A DNA stretch of 64,000 bases, from contig NZ_NCSU01000007.1 in NCBI RefSeq assembly GCF_002088945.1, positions 124,001-188,000 of the forward strand. The letters run 5' to 3'. Origin of the DNA: Henriciella pelagia (GTDB lineage: Bacteria > Pseudomonadota > Alphaproteobacteria > Caulobacterales > Hyphomonadaceae). The notes under the pieces were generated by a model, which saw only the letters and a list, made by a program, of their open reading frames with translations, made no database searches and was not told the origin of the DNA. Shown one piece after another: positions 1 to 8,811 of this stretch; position 1 is the first letter of the stretch; each line of letters starts with the position of its first letter. Made by a program: the position numbers and the translations under genes.

Positions 1-977
1 ATATAGAGCTTGATATCGAGATCACTCGCATCCATCAGGTCGGCAAGTTCGGTCAGCGTCGTGCGCGTAATGGTCAGGAAGTTGGTGTCCTGGCACCTGA
101 AAAGCGTGACGCCATGCTCTTTGTGCAGGCGCGTCATTTCTTCCATGATGCGTTGCGGAGACTTGCTGCGGAGGTATTCCGGGGCTCGCTGGATCGCGCC
201 CGACCTCGTTGTCTTTTCAAAGCCGTAATAGCTCTGGATGACGGTTTCCACGCAATATTCGCAGGCGTAGATGCAGCCGCGGGACATTTCGTAATCGACG
301 GCCTTTACGACCTCGCCATTATAGGCCCGCCAGAAAGTCTGCGGCTCAAAAAGCGAGTAATCATAAGCTGGTAGTTCGTCCAGATCACGAAGAATGGGTT
401 GAGGCGGTGTTGTTTTCACGCCCTCGCTGCCATTGATGGCCAGGCCATTGATGTGCTGGAAGGAATTCTTCTTGGCATCGACAGCGTCAGCAATCTCGGC
501 GAGTGCCTTTTCCGATTCGCCGCGCACGAGGATATCAATCCCCGGCAGGCCAGCCAGAACATCCTTTGGCGATGCCGTCGCCTGCAGGCCAGCCGTCACC
601 AGGAGCGCCTGGTCCTTGAACAGTTCAGCCAGCTCATATCCGTACTGGATATTCACATACTCGCCTTCACCATGAATATGCGAAGAGATCGCAGACCAGA
701 AGATGATATCAGGCTGATACTCGGCGACCTTGCGCTTGAGATCCTCGACCACAGACCCGTGATTGTAGGTAATGTGGCTCTTGTAGTCAGTTGGCTTGTA
801 CTGACCGTTCTGCGTGTTGTAGCCGATCTCATCGACCGTCCATTCGGTGTAGAAGGTCGCATCGAACAGCTCCACCTCATGGCCCTTTTCGCGCAGGAGG
901 CCGGCATGCGCTGGAATCCAGATTGCCGTGATGCCTCTCCCCCACTTATTGGGGTTGATAAAGAGTATCTTCGCCAT
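1..977 (-). CDS. B12-binding radical SAM protein (3' end outside window)
   Basis: The gene reads leftward off the window edge, so only about 325 N-terminal codons are present. Residues 1-170 resemble a cobalamin-binding Rossmann domain (start MAKILFINPNKWGRG, then a GESEKAL segment near 153). The radical SAM cysteines follow at 235, 239 and 242 in RGCIYACEYC, the CxxxCxxC cluster motif. The ATG at 975-977 is preceded by AAAGGAGA. Members of this family perform radical methylations or rearrangements; the substrate cannot be told from sequence. Its position beside glycosyltransferases and methyltransferases suggests modification of a glycan or its precursor (inference). Confidence 0.85.
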   Translation of the reverse strand, partial: MAKILFINPNKWGRGITAIWIPAHAGLLREKGHEVELFDATFYTEWTVDEIGYNTQNGQYKPTDYKSHITYNHGSVVEDLKRKVAEYQPDIIFWSAISSHIHGEGEYVNIQYGYELAELFKDQALLVTAGLQATASPKDVLAGLPGIDILVRGESEKALAEIADAVDAKKNSFQHINGLAINGSEGVKTTPPQPILRDLDELPAYDYSLFEPQTFWRAYNGEVVKAVDYEMSRGCIYACEYCVETVIQSYYGFEKTTRSGAIQRAPEYLRSKSPQRIMEEMTRLHKEHGVTLFRCQDTNFLTITRTTLTELADLMDASDLDIKLY

Positions 978-1039
978 TCGATGTTCTCCTTTGACGCCGT
1001 AGACAGCACGACAGCACAACTCGGCCCGTTTGGCCCGGA

Positions 1040-3190
1040 TCAGGTGCCTACGAGGGCCAAGTGTTCGTTTGATGTTGCTTCGTCGAGCAGTCTTATAAAG
1101 TGATTGCAGTCGATAAAAGGCCGCGCATGAAAAAAGAGCCGCATTGGGTCCGGCCGGTCATTCATTGCGCGCTCCAGCTCATTGAGCGCGTCGTCTGCAT
1201 CCCGTGTGTAAAAGACACCGCACCCTGGCATGCCGTCGATGATCTCGCAGATGCCGCTGTAGTGATAGCTCACGATTGGCACGCCCCAGCTCAGCGCCTC
1301 AAGACAGGAAAGCGGAAAGGGATCGTCGTGCGAGGTCAGCATAAAGCGATCGACCTGCCTGAGAAGTTTCTGCAGTTCGTCCGTCGGTTGATGGCCCAGC
1401 CACTCAACATTTTCGGACAACTCCCCGACATCTTCGGTCTGGTGCCCGGCCCACAAGAAGCGATAGGGCAGGCCTCTGGCCTTCGCCAGATCAGCGACTT
1501 GCCCGTACAATTGCGGGCCTTTGCGGTTCTGGATCGTGCCGACCATGAGAACCAGCTTTTCGGCGTTCGCCACCTCTGGCTCCATCTTCACCATTGCCGG
1601 ATCCAGGTTGCCATCACGCGCAACATTGTAGATCAGCTTGGTGAAGGGCGTTGAGAACGTCCGGTCGATATAATCTTTCTGCAATTGGGACACGCACAGG
1701 ACCGGGTGCCGCCTCATCCCTTCGGCGATGGCATCGAACAGGTCGGGTTGTTCCCGTTTGATCCGGTTGAAGATCCAGTCCATCTCATGAAGGTAGAGGT
1801 AAACCCCCTCATTTCGAGACGCGAGGAAATCGTTGACGGCTTTCCACTCAAAAGCAGCAATCGAATTAACAATGGTGCGCTTTGCCTTAGGAAAGACGAT
1901 CTTGCCTTTTTTTGTGCGATCAAGCTTTCGCAGGTCGATTAATGCGGTTTCCCTGCCCTGCGACGAGGTTTCCTCGACATAATTCTTGATGGGTCGGTAG
2001 CCGCCCGTCTTTGACGTTGTTTCATGACAGATTGCCAGAAGATCGACGGCACCTTTCTTCGGTGCAGCAATGGGCGCCGGTTGCTGAGTTTCACCGCGCT
2101 TGGCAGGACGGCTCGCGACCGCTGGTGCGGCAGCTGCTGCCGGCTTGCTGGTCTTCGCCACCGTCTTTGGTCCTGACGGGACTTTCGGGCGCGGCTGAGT
2201 TTCCTCTGCCTTGGAACTGGCACTCGCCGAGCCGTTTCCGTTGGCGATCAACTTGATGCCCTTCAGGCCAGCTTTTACGCGTGCGGCAGGCTTGAATATG
2301 GCTTGACCAAACTTGAAGGATCTACTCGACCTCAGCGCCCGGACTTCGGCATCGAGGCGCTCGATCTCGGTCTTTGGATCCTTCAGAGGGACCGGTTTCG
2401 GAACGATCGGCCGAGGCGTCACATTGATCGGCTTGCCATGCATCAGCGGAGAGTCCGGCAGGACGTCCCGCAGCGGCGACACCGAAGAGGCATTCGTTAT
2501 GTTGGCGTCCGGAAAACATTTCTGCAGGTGCTGAAGAAACGCGATGTCCCGGCGCTCCGAATGGGCATTTTCCTCATATCCAGGCTTGCGATGCTTTTCA
2601 GCAAGACGGGCCTTGATGTCATCTGAATAGTCGTGCGCGTATCGCGTCCCCTTATTGCGATACATGTCGATCCCAACAAGGTGGATATCGCGAAACCCGA
2701 GAATCAGCGCCGTTGCCAGGGCCTGGAAGGTTTGCGTGGGCAGTGGGCGCAACAGCATGTTGCGTACGACGTCGGCATGATGCCCGATAAGCCACCAATG
2801 ATCATATCTCGGCTTGAGAATGGCACGGCATTTGTCGGCGACTGCCTTGCCTGTGGGTCGCTCAGGCTTGATCTCGTTTGGCGTGAAGAACAGTTTGTAA
2901 TCGTATATCTTCTCTTCGAACGTCGACTTCATCAATTCGTACATGACGTCGAGATCATTCGCCCAGAAGTAGCCGTCGACCCTCCGCCCGAAACGGGGTG
3001 TCGGCTCTGCAAAGAACATGTTCATCCGGAAGCGAATAACTTCATCCGGAATATTCTTGGGATCGATGTCATTGATCGTCGGCCCGGGGCCAATAATCGC
3101 AAGCGGCAGATGCGTGCGTTCCGAGAGATACGACAAGGCACCTGAAAGGACCTCTTCTGGCAGCCCTTTCCAATTCATTTCCATACTCAC
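1040..3190 (-). CDS. Bifunctional glycosyltransferase: GT42-like N-terminus fused to GT4-like C-terminus
   Basis: This 716-residue protein has two catalytic-looking halves. Residues about 28-250 resemble the GT42 sialyltransferase fold: AIIGPGPTI near the start, then LILGFRDIHLVGIDMY at 162-177 and an ENAHSERRDIAFL segment with H210-S211, as in Campylobacter Cst enzymes. Residues 255-380 are a Pro/Ala/Lys-rich linker. Residues about 385-700 look like a GT4 (GT-B) transferase with EALSWGVPIVSYHYSG near the end. GT42 enzymes use CMP-activated sugars, and a CMP-sugar synthetase lies in the same cluster at 11862. The GTG start at 3188-3190 follows the TAA of the upstream gene directly, with GAGGGG six bases before it; an ATG at 3182-3184 is an alternative. 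Acceptor and sugar are unknown. Confidence 0.75.
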   Translation of the reverse strand: MSMEMNWKGLPEEVLSGALSYLSERTHLPLAIIGPGPTINDIDPKNIPDEVIRFRMNMFFAEPTPRFGRRVDGYFWANDLDVMYELMKSTFEEKIYDYKLFFTPNEIKPERPTGKAVADKCRAILKPRYDHWWLIGHHADVVRNMLLRPLPTQTFQALATALILGFRDIHLVGIDMYRNKGTRYAHDYSDDIKARLAEKHRKPGYEENAHSERRDIAFLQHLQKCFPDANITNASSVSPLRDVLPDSPLMHGKPINVTPRPIVPKPVPLKDPKTEIERLDAEVRALRSSRSFKFGQAIFKPAARVKAGLKGIKLIANGNGSASASSKAEETQPRPKVPSGPKTVAKTSKPAAAAAPAVASRPAKRGETQQPAPIAAPKKGAVDLLAICHETTSKTGGYRPIKNYVEETSSQGRETALIDLRKLDRTKKGKIVFPKAKRTIVNSIAAFEWKAVNDFLASRNEGVYLYLHEMDWIFNRIKREQPDLFDAIAEGMRRHPVLCVSQLQKDYIDRTFSTPFTKLIYNVARDGNLDPAMVKMEPEVANAEKLVLMVGTIQNRKGPQLYGQVADLAKARGLPYRFLWAGHQTEDVGELSENVEWLGHQPTDELQKLLRQVDRFMLTSHDDPFPLSCLEALSWGVPIVSYHYSGICEIIDGMPGCGVFYTRDADDALNELERAMNDRPDPMRLFFHARPFIDCNHFIRLLDEATSNEHLALVGT

Positions 3191-6100
3191 TTATTTCCCC
3201 TCAGCGTCGACGTGTGCGCGCTTGTCTTCAGGCAGCCACAGGCCTTCTCTCTGTTCAGGATGCAAGTCAAAGTAATTTGCCTGCCCGATCGAAAGAAACA
3301 GCCCTGCATCTTTCAATCGATTAACGAAACGCTTCTGCATCGGCCGGATGCCGAATTGTCGCTCATGATTGAAGTATGAATAGAACCTGTAGGAATGCGG
3401 ATTGTCCGCACCGTACAGCAGGGACAGGAAACACTTGTCGGACTTCATCTCCTTGGTGAAATCGCCTGCAGTTGAATTGGTCAGGCGGCCGCAATGAAAC
3501 AGTCGCTGATCAAAGATCAAAGCGTCTCCGGGCTTTACGCCAGCCAGGTGAGGCTTGTTGGGCAAGCGGATGCCGGGTCTTTGCCTTTCGGTGTCGACGA
3601 AATCAAAGCCCTCGATGCTCTTTGTGATCTTGGTGCGGTCAATATCCTCGCGATGGGAGCGCGGATAGATACCCATGGAGAAGTCATCGCACTCCAGATA
3701 GATAATTATCTTTGCGACGCGATAGGCATGATCTTCTTCATCCCAGTCATGGCCCACATTGAACAACCGGTAGGCGCCGTCCCGATGCCACGGGAATGAC
3801 ATGTGGTTGGCCTGGTAGGTCGCCCATTGCAGGAACCGGATATCATCACCGAGGCAAGTTCGCATAACGGACAGGATCCGGGGATCGAACACCATATCCT
3901 GGGCCGGCGGATAGACGGAAGCGACATCGAATGTCGTATGACCATTCTTGGAAATGGGGCCTCGAATGAGATCGGATTTGAACTGGGTCGCCTTTGCGCG
4001 CGCTTCCTGCTCCGTCAGCAGGTTTCTAACGATCGCAAACCCATTCTCTTCATAGAACGAACCAAGACCGCGGGTCTGTGATTCCAGGCGTCTTGCATGC
4101 TCTTGCTTTTCGGCCTCCGCCAATTGAGCCTTGTTTCGCACGATAGAGGGCTTTGCCAAAGCGTTTTGCGGAGCGTTGGTCGACGCACTTTCCGGCTTGA
4201 TCGGCTGCGAATCGATCTTCGCATCGACAGTCACGACTTCGGCTGGAAGCGCAACCGGGGCCGACCGACGGTCGAAATCATTCTCTGTCGGCAAGTCGAC
4301 CAGCGGCTGGACGAATGCCGCGCTCGCGTTTTTCAGCTTGCGAACCGGAAATGTAAGCGCGGAACCAACCCGATAAGTGGAGGATGCTTCGATCATTCCG
4401 ATCACGTTGAACAGGGCGCGCTGCTCGTTTGCGAGACGACGAATCTTCGCATTTGCCTCAGACATGGCCTGATTGAATGCTGAAGCTGTCGATTTCGCCT
4501 GAGCATTGTATTCGTCCGCCAGCCGCTTCAGCCTGTTTTCATAATCGGCTGCCACGTCCTCGAGTTTCCTGGCGTAGGTACGCTCAAGCTTCTCGTAATT
4601 CTCGGCATAATGCGCATCGATCTTCTGCTCATAGACCGAAGTCCTGACATCAACTTCGTCCATCAGAGACCGGCTCTTGCTGCGTTCCCGCTCAAGCTCA
4701 GCCCTGAGGATTTTAACCTGATTTCGGACTTTGATTTGCAGCTTCGCCACATTGGAGCGAGCGTCGCGGTTTGCCTCTTCCAGTCGTTCAACCTGCTTCT
4801 CTAGCGCCGCGATTTCAGGCTCAAGCGTCGCAACCTTCATTTCGGCGGAAGCCAGATCCTCCTTGAGGGCATCTCGTTCGGTCTCAAGCGTGGCGGCGCT
4901 TTCCTCGGCGGACGCGAGTCCTTCCTTCAGGGCATCTCGTTCTGCTTCAAGCTTTGCAGCTTTCTCATCAGCCGATGCCAGGCCCGCCTTCAGGTCATTT
5001 CGTTCTGTCGCGAGCGCGGATTGGTCTTCCTCAAGCAAGGACAGCTTCTTTGCCAGTTCTTCATTCTGACGCTTCAGGTCTGCAGCAACACTCTCAGCCT
5101 TGCTCTTTTCCGCCGCCAACTCAGAGCTCTGGTGACTGGCGGCTGCCGCCTTTTCGATGAGTTCGGTGTTGAGGCGCCGGATGTCAGTGCTTTCCTGCAC
5201 CAGCGAAGCAATCTGCGCCTCCAGCCGGGTGGCGCGGTCGTGTTCTTGCGCAAGGCGCGCATCCATTAGCGCCTTTGACTCTGCAAGCTGTGCTTCAGCC
5301 CAGGCCTTGTTACTCGTGATCGCTTCTTTCAGCGCCTGTCGCTCGCCGTCTACAGCTTTCTCCAATGCCCTGGACTCCCCCAATGTTTCACCAACCAGCT
5401 TTTGCTGCCCCTCTAAAGCTCGTCTCGCCTTCTCGCTCATAAAGAAGAGCTTGTTAAACTCTTCTCGTTCAAGTCCGATGACACTTTCAGCCGCTGGCAC
5501 ATTTTCCTGAACAACGCCCGCGAGTTCCTTATAGGATTTTTGCATCGCTGAGAGCATGGCGAGCTCCCTGCGCCTGGAACTGAACAACAATTGTGCAACC
5601 TCAGGTGACAGCGCGGATTCGCGAGCTTTCGGCTTGGGAATGACAGGACGGACGCGGCGCTTCATCACGGCGCGAAGCCAGATGCCGTCGGTGCTATTCT
5701 CGACGCCAAATGCCATTTTCTTCCGCCCCTCATAAAAGGGCACTTTCGAGATTCCGCACTGCTCCAGTCCGGCAAGCTCAAAGCCGCGCGCCTTCTGCAT
5801 CATCTGGCGAAGCGTCTTTTTCTCGAAATGAAAGACATGACCAAGACCAGGCTTCATCTGCTGCAACTGAAGACGCAGGACAGTCTCATCTTCCGTGGGC
5901 ACTTCAATGAAAAGAATGCCTTCGGGCTTGAGCAGGTTTTGCAGGCGCTCAAGCTCGAATAGCGGATCTCTCATGTGTTCCAGCACATGCGAGAGAATAA
6001 TGAGGTCAAATTGACCTGCATGCGAATTGTCGTCGAACAGTTCCTTGCCGTGAATGTGCACATTCTCAAGGGTTTCGAGATATTCGCGAGCGGCCACATC

Positions 6101-6451
6101 GAGTTCAAAAATGTGCCTTTCACACTCTGGAAAGGCAGCGAGCGCACCGCCGAACCCACCGCCGAAATCCAGAACCTTCGAAAACTGCTTTACCCCGGTC
6201 TCGCGTTCGATGAATGCGCGCTGATCGACGCCGCGCTGCTTTGCAAATTCCAGGTATTCATCCGATACGTGCGTCTTGCGCTGGGCCGAATAGGCCTCGA
6301 GGTATGTTCCCTCAAGGAAGGCTTCTGGAAGACTCTGGGTCTGGATGAGGCTGCAGGAATCGCAGCGGTGGACAGGAACACCGAATTCTACGCTGTCCTG
6401 GATAACGGAGCTATCATTGCCGCATAGATAGCATTTGTACTGTACTGACAT
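3191..6451 (-). CDS. Three-part protein: zinc-ribbon/SAM methyltransferase, coiled coil, PhyH-like dioxygenase
   Basis: The protein has 1086 residues. The N-terminus has a four-cysteine ribbon (C8, C11, C30, C33) followed by a class I methyltransferase (LDFGGGFGG near 95; ILSHVLEHM near 150), the arrangement seen in methyltransferases of sugar pathways. Residues about 330-660 are strongly heptad-like and rich in Glu, Lys and Ala, with repeated blocks such as ERDALKEGLASAEE. Residues about 795-1060 resemble phytanoyl-CoA dioxygenases: H889 and D891 in WHRDGAYR and a distal H986 in FHCGRL would bind Fe(II). The next gene starts right at its stop codon, so the two are probably cotranslated. Likely role: methylation and hydroxylation during assembly of a surface glycan (inference). 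The ATG start has no strong Shine-Dalgarno sequence. Confidence 0.8.
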   Translation of the reverse strand: MSVQYKCYLCGNDSSVIQDSVEFGVPVHRCDSCSLIQTQSLPEAFLEGTYLEAYSAQRKTHVSDEYLEFAKQRGVDQRAFIERETGVKQFSKVLDFGGGFGGALAAFPECERHIFELDVAAREYLETLENVHIHGKELFDDNSHAGQFDLIILSHVLEHMRDPLFELERLQNLLKPEGILFIEVPTEDETVLRLQLQQMKPGLGHVFHFEKKTLRQMMQKARGFELAGLEQCGISKVPFYEGRKKMAFGVENSTDGIWLRAVMKRRVRPVIPKPKARESALSPEVAQLLFSSRRRELAMLSAMQKSYKELAGVVQENVPAAESVIGLEREEFNKLFFMSEKARRALEGQQKLVGETLGESRALEKAVDGERQALKEAITSNKAWAEAQLAESKALMDARLAQEHDRATRLEAQIASLVQESTDIRRLNTELIEKAAAASHQSSELAAEKSKAESVAADLKRQNEELAKKLSLLEEDQSALATERNDLKAGLASADEKAAKLEAERDALKEGLASAEESAATLETERDALKEDLASAEMKVATLEPEIAALEKQVERLEEANRDARSNVAKLQIKVRNQVKILRAELERERSKSRSLMDEVDVRTSVYEQKIDAHYAENYEKLERTYARKLEDVAADYENRLKRLADEYNAQAKSTASAFNQAMSEANAKIRRLANEQRALFNVIGMIEASSTYRVGSALTFPVRKLKNASAAFVQPLVDLPTENDFDRRSAPVALPAEVVTVDAKIDSQPIKPESASTNAPQNALAKPSIVRNKAQLAEAEKQEHARRLESQTRGLGSFYEENGFAIVRNLLTEQEARAKATQFKSDLIRGPISKNGHTTFDVASVYPPAQDMVFDPRILSVMRTCLGDDIRFLQWATYQANHMSFPWHRDGAYRLFNVGHDWDEEDHAYRVAKIIIYLECDDFSMGIYPRSHREDIDRTKITKSIEGFDFVDTERQRPGIRLPNKPHLAGVKPGDALIFDQRLFHCGRLTNSTAGDFTKEMKSDKCFLSLLYGADNPHSYRFYSYFNHERQFGIRPMQKRFVNRLKDAGLFLSIGQANYFDLHPEQREGLWLPEDKRAHVDAEGK

Positions 6452-6668
6452 TGTGCATCACCGGTTACTTATAGACAGCTCGACAGGGGTATGTGCTCCG
6501 GACTGAAATTCTGCGTTTCTGGCGAAGGCGGGCCGCAATTGCCAGTTCCTGTTCGAGACGGTCTCTTACGCGTTAGCTAACCATGTAGGATTAACGAAAT
6601 ATCTTTTCGGCATGCACGAGGCAATACGAAGCTGTCACTGAGGCGCAGCGACCATCGAGCCTCTGAAA

Positions 6669-7538
6669 TCACCTCCTCCGGGCGACAAGGCGCAAACCAG
6701 TGCGTTCAAGGTCCCGGTAGGACAGGTCGGAAAACGCTTCAATGAGCTCCCTCCGGATGTGCTTTGGCGGCTTTTCTCTCTGTGGCCTGGCAACAATAAT
6801 TTCGAAGCCATGACGCTTGTAAGCGTCGATGATCTGTGACGACCGCAAACGATTGCAGAAGGGTCCATCGGGCTCCTCCTCGCACAGAAATGACCACTGA
6901 TGCTTGTCACTGCGATAGTAGGAACGATGATCGCGCATATCGATGACATGCGCGTGCACCCCGCCTGGCTGCGTGCGTTCCGTAAGGGCCTTCAGCACAT
7001 CATCGAACTCGTCGACATGCTCCAGGACGCTTTGCGAGAAGACGAAATCAAAACCGCTATCGTCCAGCTGACGCACATCCCCGACAAAACGAGACACCTT
7101 CGGCGTGACGCGATCAGTCCATTCCCCCTGGCGAAGGCTGTCGAGCGGGTAATCCCGGGCGCGAAGGCGCGCTTCCGGGTCAGCGTGTAACCAGGCATCG
7201 AAAATGGTGTCCGCTAGACACTTGGCCGCGCGATCTGGCAGGAAGCGCGGATCAAGCTCAACGCCCACCCCTTCCGATCCATGCAGCACATTGAACTGGG
7301 CGACGTTTGCGAGCGGATGGTAGATGCCGGCACCAAAATCCATCACCTTCGACGGAGAGCGTCCGAGATGCTCCAGCGCGAGGTGCGACCATTTCTGGTA
7401 GGTTTCGCGAATTCTGACGCCGCCAAGACGCCACTGACGGTCGTCTTCCAGTTTGCTGCGCAAGGCTCTCATCAGATGGTCCTGCTCAATCCATGGCAGA
7501 GCAAGCGCTTCATCTTTGACTTTCGAGAGCGAGGACAT
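6669..7538 (-). CDS. Class I SAM-dependent methyltransferase
   Basis: The 289-residue protein has the motif I glycine loop in VMDFGAGIYHPLA, an acidic residue after strand 2 (GVELDP), and the FSQSVLEHVDEFDDVLKAL segment typical of the methyltransferase 11/23 families. It shares only general family features with the methyltransferase domain at 3191-6451. Its location between that gene and a GT2 glycosyltransferase suggests a sugar O- or N-methyltransferase in the glycan cluster (inference). The ATG at 7536-7538 is preferred; a TTG two codons upstream is possible, and neither has a clear ribosome binding site. The 217 bases to the left (6452-6668) show no gene. Confidence 0.8.
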   Translation of the reverse strand: MSSLSKVKDEALALPWIEQDHLMRALRSKLEDDRQWRLGGVRIRETYQKWSHLALEHLGRSPSKVMDFGAGIYHPLANVAQFNVLHGSEGVGVELDPRFLPDRAAKCLADTIFDAWLHADPEARLRARDYPLDSLRQGEWTDRVTPKVSRFVGDVRQLDDSGFDFVFSQSVLEHVDEFDDVLKALTERTQPGGVHAHVIDMRDHRSYYRSDKHQWSFLCEEEPDGPFCNRLRSSQIIDAYKRHGFEIIVARPQREKPPKHIRRELIEAFSDLSYRDLERTGLRLVARRR

Positions 7539-7767
7539 GAGCAAAATTTATCGGTTGCGAAGCTCGGAGTATGAAGACTCGGATCAGCCGATTCAACAGC
7601 TCGCGCTGAATATGACAGCGAAGTCATCCTGTCTCGTCCTCAGCGCATGACCGGGGCTGCTCCCGCGGCCCCGCTTCCCAGCGATCAACTCAGCACGCGT
7701 CACTTTCATGTTTGACGCAACCCGCAGTCTGGCTCATTGGACACGCTGATGACTCCCGGAGCGAACA

Positions 7768-8790
7768 TTGCCCCACACACTGGACGCCAGCATTATCATT
7801 GTGAATTACAACGGGGGCGATCTGATCCAGGCCGCCATCGACCATCTGCAAGCCCAGACCTGCGCGCCAAAAGAAGTTATCATCGTCGATAACGCGTCCA
7901 CCGATGGGTCTGCAGATCGCCTGGACCTTGGGCACCTGCCGAACGCAAAGCTGCTTCGCATGAGCGAGAATCTCGGCTTTGCTGCTGGCAACAATGTCGC
8001 CGCAAGACAGGCCACCGGCAAATGGCTCATTCTGCTCAATCCGGATACGGAACCGCACCCGGACTGGCTCAGCCAGCTTTCAGCGGCAGCCGACCGCCAT
8101 CCCGAGGCAAAGCTGTTCGCCAGTGCGCAGATCAGCGCCGAAGATCACAGCATTCTCGATGGCACCGGAGACTGCTATTCGGCGTTTGGATTTCCGTGGC
8201 GCGGGGGGTTCGAATATCCGAGGAGCGCCATGCCCGGTGAAGGCGAATGTTTTTCTCCTTGCGGTGCCAGCGCAATGATTGATCGGGACACTTTCCTGTC
8301 TGCAGGCGGCTTCGACGAAACCTATTTCTGTTATTGTGAGGATGTGGACCTTGGCTACCGGCTGCGCCTGCAGGGCGAGCATTGCATCTTCATTCCATCC
8401 GCCATCATTCTTCACCATGGCAGCGCCATATCCGGCCGCAGGAGCGATTTTACGGTCCGGCTGGGGACGCGAAACCGACTGACGACCTATCTCAAGAACA
8501 CGCCGCTCATTGCCCTGATTGCGACGCTTCCGGGCCACATCCTGCTGACCCTGTATCTCTATCTGAGTGCGCTGGGAAAGCCACGGGCCGCGTCCATTCG
8601 AAGGGGCCTGGGCGAGGCGCTCGCCCGCCTGCCGCAAACCATGAAAGCCAGGCGTGCCGTGCAGAAGTCAAGAAAGCTGTCCAGCCTCGATATCGCCAGG
8701 GCAATGAACTGGAATCCGATCGCCCTGCACCGACGCCAGCCGCACGTCTGGGCCAGCGGGACAATTGTCAGCGACAAGCATCAGCTCTGA
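7768..8790 (+). CDS. Family 2 glycosyltransferase (rhamnosyltransferase-like)
   Basis: The 340-residue protein begins with the GT2 nucleotide-binding fold: IIIVNYNGG at about 7, DNASTDGS near 50, GFAAGNN near 72 and LNPDTEPHPDW, whose DxD-type motif binds the metal and nucleotide-sugar. A CEDVDLGYRLR segment near 192 is the usual ED motif with the catalytic base. A hydrophobic stretch near residues 250-275 may be a membrane anchor. The start is TTG at 7768 with GGAG at 7757-7760; no in-frame ATG is better placed. It is divergent from the methyltransferase gene and convergent with cysNC. The sugar and acceptor are unknown. Confidence 0.88.
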   Translation: MPHTLDASIIIVNYNGGDLIQAAIDHLQAQTCAPKEVIIVDNASTDGSADRLDLGHLPNAKLLRMSENLGFAAGNNVAARQATGKWLILLNPDTEPHPDWLSQLSAAADRHPEAKLFASAQISAEDHSILDGTGDCYSAFGFPWRGGFEYPRSAMPGEGECFSPCGASAMIDRDTFLSAGGFDETYFCYCEDVDLGYRLRLQGEHCIFIPSAIILHHGSAISGRRSDFTVRLGTRNRLTTYLKNTPLIALIATLPGHILLTLYLYLSALGKPRAASIRRGLGEALARLPQTMKARRAVQKSRKLSSLDIARAMNWNPIALHRRQPHVWASGTIVSDKHQL

Positions 8791-8811
8791 ATACAGGTCC
8801 CCGTTTCCGGT

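Noticed and set aside
7653..7672. GGGGCTGCTCCCGCGGCCCC as a regulatory hairpin upstream of the methyltransferase gene
   Set aside because: It is a short imperfect dyad in G+C-rich DNA with no linked signal.
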